Below are positions 7,610 through 10,569 of a stretch of DNA of 10,569 bases, piece after piece; positions within the stretch are counted from its first letter, which is position 1, and each line of letters begins with the position of its first letter. A program made the translations under genes and the position numbers. Source of the DNA: Euperipatoides rowelli. Lineage: Eukaryota > Onychophora > Udeonychophora > Euonychophora > Peripatopsidae. The notes below the pieces were generated by a model. It saw only the letters and a list, made by a program, of their open reading frames with translations. It ran no database searches and had not been told where the DNA came from. Location: NCBI GenBank assembly GCA_003024985.2, contig PXIH01S0022971.1, one strand, 5' to 3'.

Positions 7610-7702
7610 GGGACAAAGGAAGGGAAAGAAAAAAAGTAATATGGGAAATAGCAAAGTGGGAGGGAGGGAAAGACAAAAGAAAGGGTACAAGGAGGAGACA
7701 AG
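7610..7702 (+). repeat. Purine-rich tract of about 90 bp
   Basis: The + strand is almost entirely A and G here, in blocks such as GGAAGGGAAAGAAAAAAAG, GGGAGGGAGGGAAAGA and GGAGGAGA, with only a few pyrimidines. It is flanked by T/A palindromes at 7554-7569 and 7747-7758. Tracts like this can form triplex or quadruplex structures and can also be polypurine tracts of lost LTR elements. No LTR start is recognisable after it. Confidence 0.75.
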
Positions 7703-8113
7703 TTTTTATAACATTTTAAAGATCCCATAAGGGAAAAACTGGGGTGTTTTTTAAAAAACCAAATTAGCATAGGAAAAATTTAAAAAAGGCAATTGAATAG
7801 AAAAATTATTAAATGTTATGATTTTGGTACTTTCATTACAAAATACTGAGAATATTAAAAGCATAACATTATTTTCAAAAATCCCATAAGCAGTACAATG
7901 TGTTGCTCTAATTGTTGGTGTTGAACGTTAATTACAAGAGACCCAAACTGGAATTCATTAATATTTTTTTCAAACACAGGAACATTACAAAGCAAGCAGT
8001 AGATCACTTGTATAAATAAAAGGTTAAGCACCTGCCATAACATAAAGTAATCTGCAGATAAAAATAAAGGGGTAGACATTACTCCAACAACATACCAGGT
8101 GGAGGAATACCTC
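7703..8113. other. AT-rich stretch with no gene seen
   Basis: The stretch is non-repetitive apart from TTTTTTAAAAAA at 7747-7758. A minus-strand open frame spans part of it but starts on TTG, is hydrophobic by composition and has no motif, so no gene is called. Confidence 0.5.
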
Positions 8114-8199
8114 GTTAGACTGATAACTGTCAATCTAACAGAGTGTGCCCTGAAGCATGTGTATGTTGTTCTTAAATAGCCAAAAGTGCATACACATGC
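8114..8199. repeat. Two inverted repeats in tandem
   Basis: GTTAGA...TCTAAC (8114-8139) forms a stem with an inner TGA/TCA extension. It is followed by a perfect 11-bp inverted repeat, GCATGTGTATG (8155-8165) and CATACACATGC (8189-8199), with a 23-bp spacer. No family is recognised; they could be ends of a small foldback element. Confidence 0.75.
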
Positions 8200-8235
8200 A
8201 AAATAAAATCACATAAATAAATTATATATCAATAA

Positions 8236-8249
8236 TTTGCATATGCAAA
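8236..8249. repeat. 14-bp palindrome TTTGCATATGCAAA
   Basis: A perfect palindrome made of two overlapping octamer-like half sites. The POU-domain octamer is ATGCAAAT, so binding is possible, but no gene nearby gives this meaning. Confidence 0.5.
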
Positions 8250-8319
8250 GTAAATCAATTGTTTTATGTATTGTTTACACTATCGTAATCAATCAGATTA
8301 TGCTAAAATGACATTTACT

Positions 8320-8877
8320 ATTAAAATAGAAAGTTCATGTGAGAGTAAGCAATAAATAATCAAAAATCAGTATTTCTTTCCACATAAGAATTAATGATAA
8401 TGTATAATAATATAGTATTCACTAAAACAATAGTCTACATAAACAAAAATCAGCTGTTCCTTTTAACAAGCAAATTCCTATGATAATGTACAATAATAAA
8501 TCAGTATTCACTAAAACAATACATAAACAAAAATCAGCTATTCCTTTCCACACACAAATTAATATGATATTATACAATAAGAATAAAATAGTTTTCACCA
8601 AAACAATAAACAAAAATCAGCTGTACCTTTCAACAGGCGAATTAATACGATAATGTCTAATAATAATAATAATAAAGTATTCACTAAAACAATACATAAA
8701 AAGAATCAGCTGTTCCTTTAAACTTTGTGAAATAATACGATAACATACAATAATAATAAAATAGTATTCACTAAAACAATACATAAACAAAAATCAGCTG
8801 TTCTTTTCAACACACGAATTAATACGATATTGTACAATAAGAATAAAATAGTATTCACTAAAACAATAAACAAAAAT
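8320..8877 (+). repeat. Tandem satellite array, left block
   Basis: Units of 83-89 bp share the core ATCAGCTGTTCCTTTC, then a variable hexamer region, AATTAATACGATAA, an AATAATAAT stretch and GTATTCACTAAAACAATA. The CAGCTG anchor falls at 8368, 8451, 8535, 8618, 8707 and 8795, with the next due at 8878. Units are not equally alike. Those at 8535 and 8795 share CACAC and the GATATT...AATAAGAATAAA variant. The one at 8618 has CAACAGGCG and the one at 8707 has ACTTTGTG. This shows a three-unit higher-order period of 260 bp. The first units before about 8450 are diverged, as is usual at an array edge. Confidence 0.92.
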
Positions 8878-9713
8878 TGAAAGGTGCTGTAGTCGCCCTT
8901 TATGGGCGGTCGACTTATTTGAGAAGTTCTGTATTTTTTGCGAAATAAGTTAAGTAAATTGCGTAAATATATTTTACTTTTATAGTAATTTGAAATGGTT
9001 TTAATTAGTCAAATAAGGAATCTTGTATGTCAATAATATGAATATTTTGCTACTAATATGGAAGTTTAATAGGCATATTTCAAATCTGAGAACACCATTA
9101 AGAAATTGAGGCTTGTGTTATACTAAGAATAAGTGTTAAAGAAGATTTTATGTTTGTTCTGAATTAATTGTGCAACTAAAGTGGCTTTTATGGATATTTT
9201 GGAACAGAAAGAAAATATTCTAAAATTTGTCTACTGGATTTTAATGGATTTTAAAATAAATTTTACTGTTTATGTATAATGTTTAAAGACTCCCACCATC
9301 AATGCTGATTTTGAACGGTTTACATTGAATATGGATTTTATAACTAATGAATGTTTCATCGTATAATATGGAAGAGATGGAAAAGTTTATCATTTAAGTG
9401 AAAATTATATAACATGGAAGAACTGTAATACAAATAAGTAGAAGAAAATAAGATATTGGAAGAGAACAATAAATTTTGAAATAGAACTGTTTAACAATTT
9501 TACAAACATTTGATTTCCGGAGCTTACTTTATAATGAGCTTGTATTAACAACTATAGGGCTCATAATTGGATTTAAGTTTAAATATTTTCGAATATTAAA
9601 TTTTATAGACTTATTTAGATTAATGTTAGTAAAAAAAATTTGGGGGCTATCTTTTAAAGACATCTGGTGAGAAGTATAACGTTTAAGATGGTGATTATGG
9701 TATGGTGAGTTTG

Positions 9714-9753
9714 GCCTCATTTGTATATATAAAAAAAATGATATAAATGAGGC
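9714..9753 (+). repeat. 9-bp inverted repeat inside the insertion
   Basis: GCCTCATTT (9714-9722) and AAATGAGGC (9745-9753) are perfectly complementary with a 22-bp AT-only-like loop. Confidence 0.85.
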
Positions 9754-9787
9754 GAAGAAACTGATTCTCTTTTTAGAGTTACTCGGA

Positions 9788-9815
9788 GTTATATTTTAGT
9801 TTACTAAAATATAAC
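9788..9815 (+). repeat. Perfect 28-bp palindrome inside the insertion
   Basis: GTTATATTTTAGT (9788-9800) and its exact reverse complement (9803-9815) flank a central TT. Confidence 0.92.
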
Positions 9816-10121
9816 ATAAAACTTAGATTACATGGCTTTGATTATAAAGTATAATTGAGATTATTCAATTACAGTATGTTAATTTTAGAAAAGGTTTATA
9901 TCTAGTTAATTTTGTTAGAAATATGAGATGATCAGGTAAATTTTGCTTGAATATTTGCATTTATTTTAAAAGGATTGATTTGAAACTTTTGCTGAGAAAT
10001 TGTATTTTAAATAAGTAATGTTATAAGAAAATTATCTTATATGATGTTAAATTTAGTAGTATTAATTTCTATTTTTATGAATGAACTTCTTAACTTCTAT
10101 TTTTATGTTAATTTTAACTCC

Positions 10122-10210
10122 AGTCTTTTGACTTGACACAGGGGACGGGGATTTAATTAATATTTGTATTTTTCTGAGATTTTAGTCCCTTGACTTGAAA
10201 CGAGGGATTG
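10122..10210 (+). repeat. Duplicated hairpin-forming motif near the 3' end of the insertion
   Basis: Two related copies lie about 62 bp apart, sharing AGTC, TTGACTTGA and a G-rich end: AGTCTTTTGACTTGACACAG from 10122 and AGTCCCTTGACTTGAAACGA from 10184. The second folds as TCCCT/AGGGA around a 12-base loop; the first has a similar potential. They precede the terminal GGGG/CCCC hairpin by about 80 bp. Confidence 0.75.
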
Positions 10211-10332
10211 AAATATGTAACTATTTGAAATTGATTAATACTTTTGTAGATATATTGTGAATTAAGAGTATTAAAACATATTTGTCGGGGTGGAACTCCC
10301 CCTCAAAAAAATAAAAAATAAATAAATAAAAT

Positions 10333-10455
10333 CAGCTGTTCCTTTCAACAGGTGAATTAATACGATAATGTATAATAATAATAATAAAGTATTCACTAAA
10401 ACAATACATAAAAAAATCAGCTGTTCCTTTCCACTTTGTGAATTAATACGATAAC
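10333..10455 (+). repeat. Tandem satellite array, right block
   Basis: Two further units have CAGCTG anchors at 10333 and 10418. The first carries CAACAGGTG and the second ACTTTGTG, repeating the order of the units at 8618 and 8707. This continues the three-unit pattern across the insertion. The array stops at AATTAATACGATAAC. Confidence 0.92.
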
Positions 10456-10569
10456 TAGGGGCATGTGTTTTTCATACTACACGATAAAACAAATTTCTTT
10501 ATAACAATTTTTTTTAAAAAATTTCTTCATCAATTATTGCATTTAAAGTAAGAAAAAAGACTTTTAATC
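10456..10569. other. Unrelated sequence abruptly ending the array
   Basis: The sequence changes in mid-unit to TAGGGGCATGTG followed by AT-rich DNA with long T and A runs. The AGGGGCATG start resembles the beginning of the hAT-like MITE at 3887, so another insertion may begin here, but only one end is in view. Confidence 0.45.

Larger units (their letters stand above)
8878..10332 (+). mobile_element. Non-coding insertion of about 1.43 kb splitting the satellite, with A-rich tail
   Basis: The satellite unit stops at ...CAAAAAT (8877) and resumes with CAGCTG at 10333 in the expected phase, so the intervening sequence is an insertion. It starts TGAAAGGTGC, carries a CGCCC/GGGCG hairpin (8894-8908), and ends with a GGGG/CCCC hairpin (10287-10301) and CTCA. 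A tail of A runs and AAAT repeats follows to about 10332. The A-rich tail and the flank AATAAACAAAAAT against AATAAATAAAAT suggest target-primed retrotransposition with an imperfect target duplication. A TG...CA solo LTR is the alternative, since the ends TGAAAGG and CCCCCTCA are roughly inverted. No ORF above about 60 codons and no tRNA-type promoter boxes were found. The identity of the family is unknown. Confidence 0.75.

Noticed and set aside
7391-7770. Two minus-strand open frames over poly-A/purine sequence
   Set aside because: They translate homopolymers and the purine tract (KKK, FFF, SFPSF stretches) and carry no domain.
7855-8133. Minus-strand hydrophobic frame of 92 codons
   Set aside because: It starts on TTG, has no ATG until codon 19, shows no recognisable motif, and hydrophobic translations are common by chance from T-rich DNA.
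8422-8613. Minus-strand 63-codon frame with an internally repeated protein
   Set aside because: It is a translation of two satellite units and repeats only because the DNA does.
8350-8877. Regularly spaced repeats as a CRISPR array
   Set aside because: The units are tandem over their full length with no unique spacers, and the context is eukaryotic, so this is a satellite.
9529-9720. Minus-strand 63-codon frame inside the insertion
   Set aside because: Short, asparagine/isoleucine/serine-rich as expected of AT-rich DNA, and lacking any motif.
8878-10305. Mitochondrial DNA copy (numt) as an explanation for the AT-rich insertion
   Set aside because: No rRNA, tRNA or mitochondrial protein signature was recognised, and the A-rich tail fits retroposition better.

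Overview
This is AT-rich eukaryotic nuclear DNA, most likely from an invertebrate animal and probably an arthropod. There is no bacterial gene organisation. Every long open stretch that can be recognised belongs to decayed transposable elements, and long parts of the window contain no coding signal. No intact host gene was found. The organism is an inference from composition and element types only.

1-5303 is a stack of nested transposons on the + strand. The window opens inside the pol gene of a Ty3/gypsy retrotransposon (element 1): the end of reverse transcriptase, RNase H (150-901), integrase (about 1040-2146), a non-coding 3' internal region, a polypurine tract (2852-2878) and a probable 3' LTR (2882-3643). 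Immediately right of that LTR a second, different Ty3/gypsy integrase begins in mid-domain (3644-4321). The simplest reading is that element 1 jumped into the integrase gene of element 2, whose left half lies beyond the window edge. Element 2 also carries a 135-bp hAT-like MITE (3887-4021) with an 8-bp imperfect target duplication. Its own polypurine tract and LTR-like sequence follow (4305 to about 5303), and these contain a perfect 46-bp palindrome (4881-4926). Both pol genes are broken by many stops and frameshifts, although their catalytic residues are mostly still visible.

5303-8320 is mostly gene-poor. It holds a cluster of hairpins (5314-5443), a 99-bp inverted repeat that contains all but one of the window's unresolved bases (5529-5627), a degenerate PHD-finger fragment on the minus strand (6130-6411) with weak coding remnants upstream of it, and a purine-rich tract (7610-7702).

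8320-10455 is a tandem repeat of roughly 83-89 bp. Its units recur in threes, giving a higher-order repeat of about 260 bp. The array is split by a foreign insertion of about 1.43 kb (8878 to about 10305, then an A-rich tail) that lacks a long ORF, has compact GC hairpins at both ends and several long inverted repeats inside. At 10456 the array stops abruptly.

The window is therefore best read as a layered transposon and satellite graveyard. The most unusual parts are the structured non-coding insertion in the trimeric satellite, the hairpin cluster with the long inverted repeats, and the PHD-finger remnant that lacks its first zinc-ligand pair.
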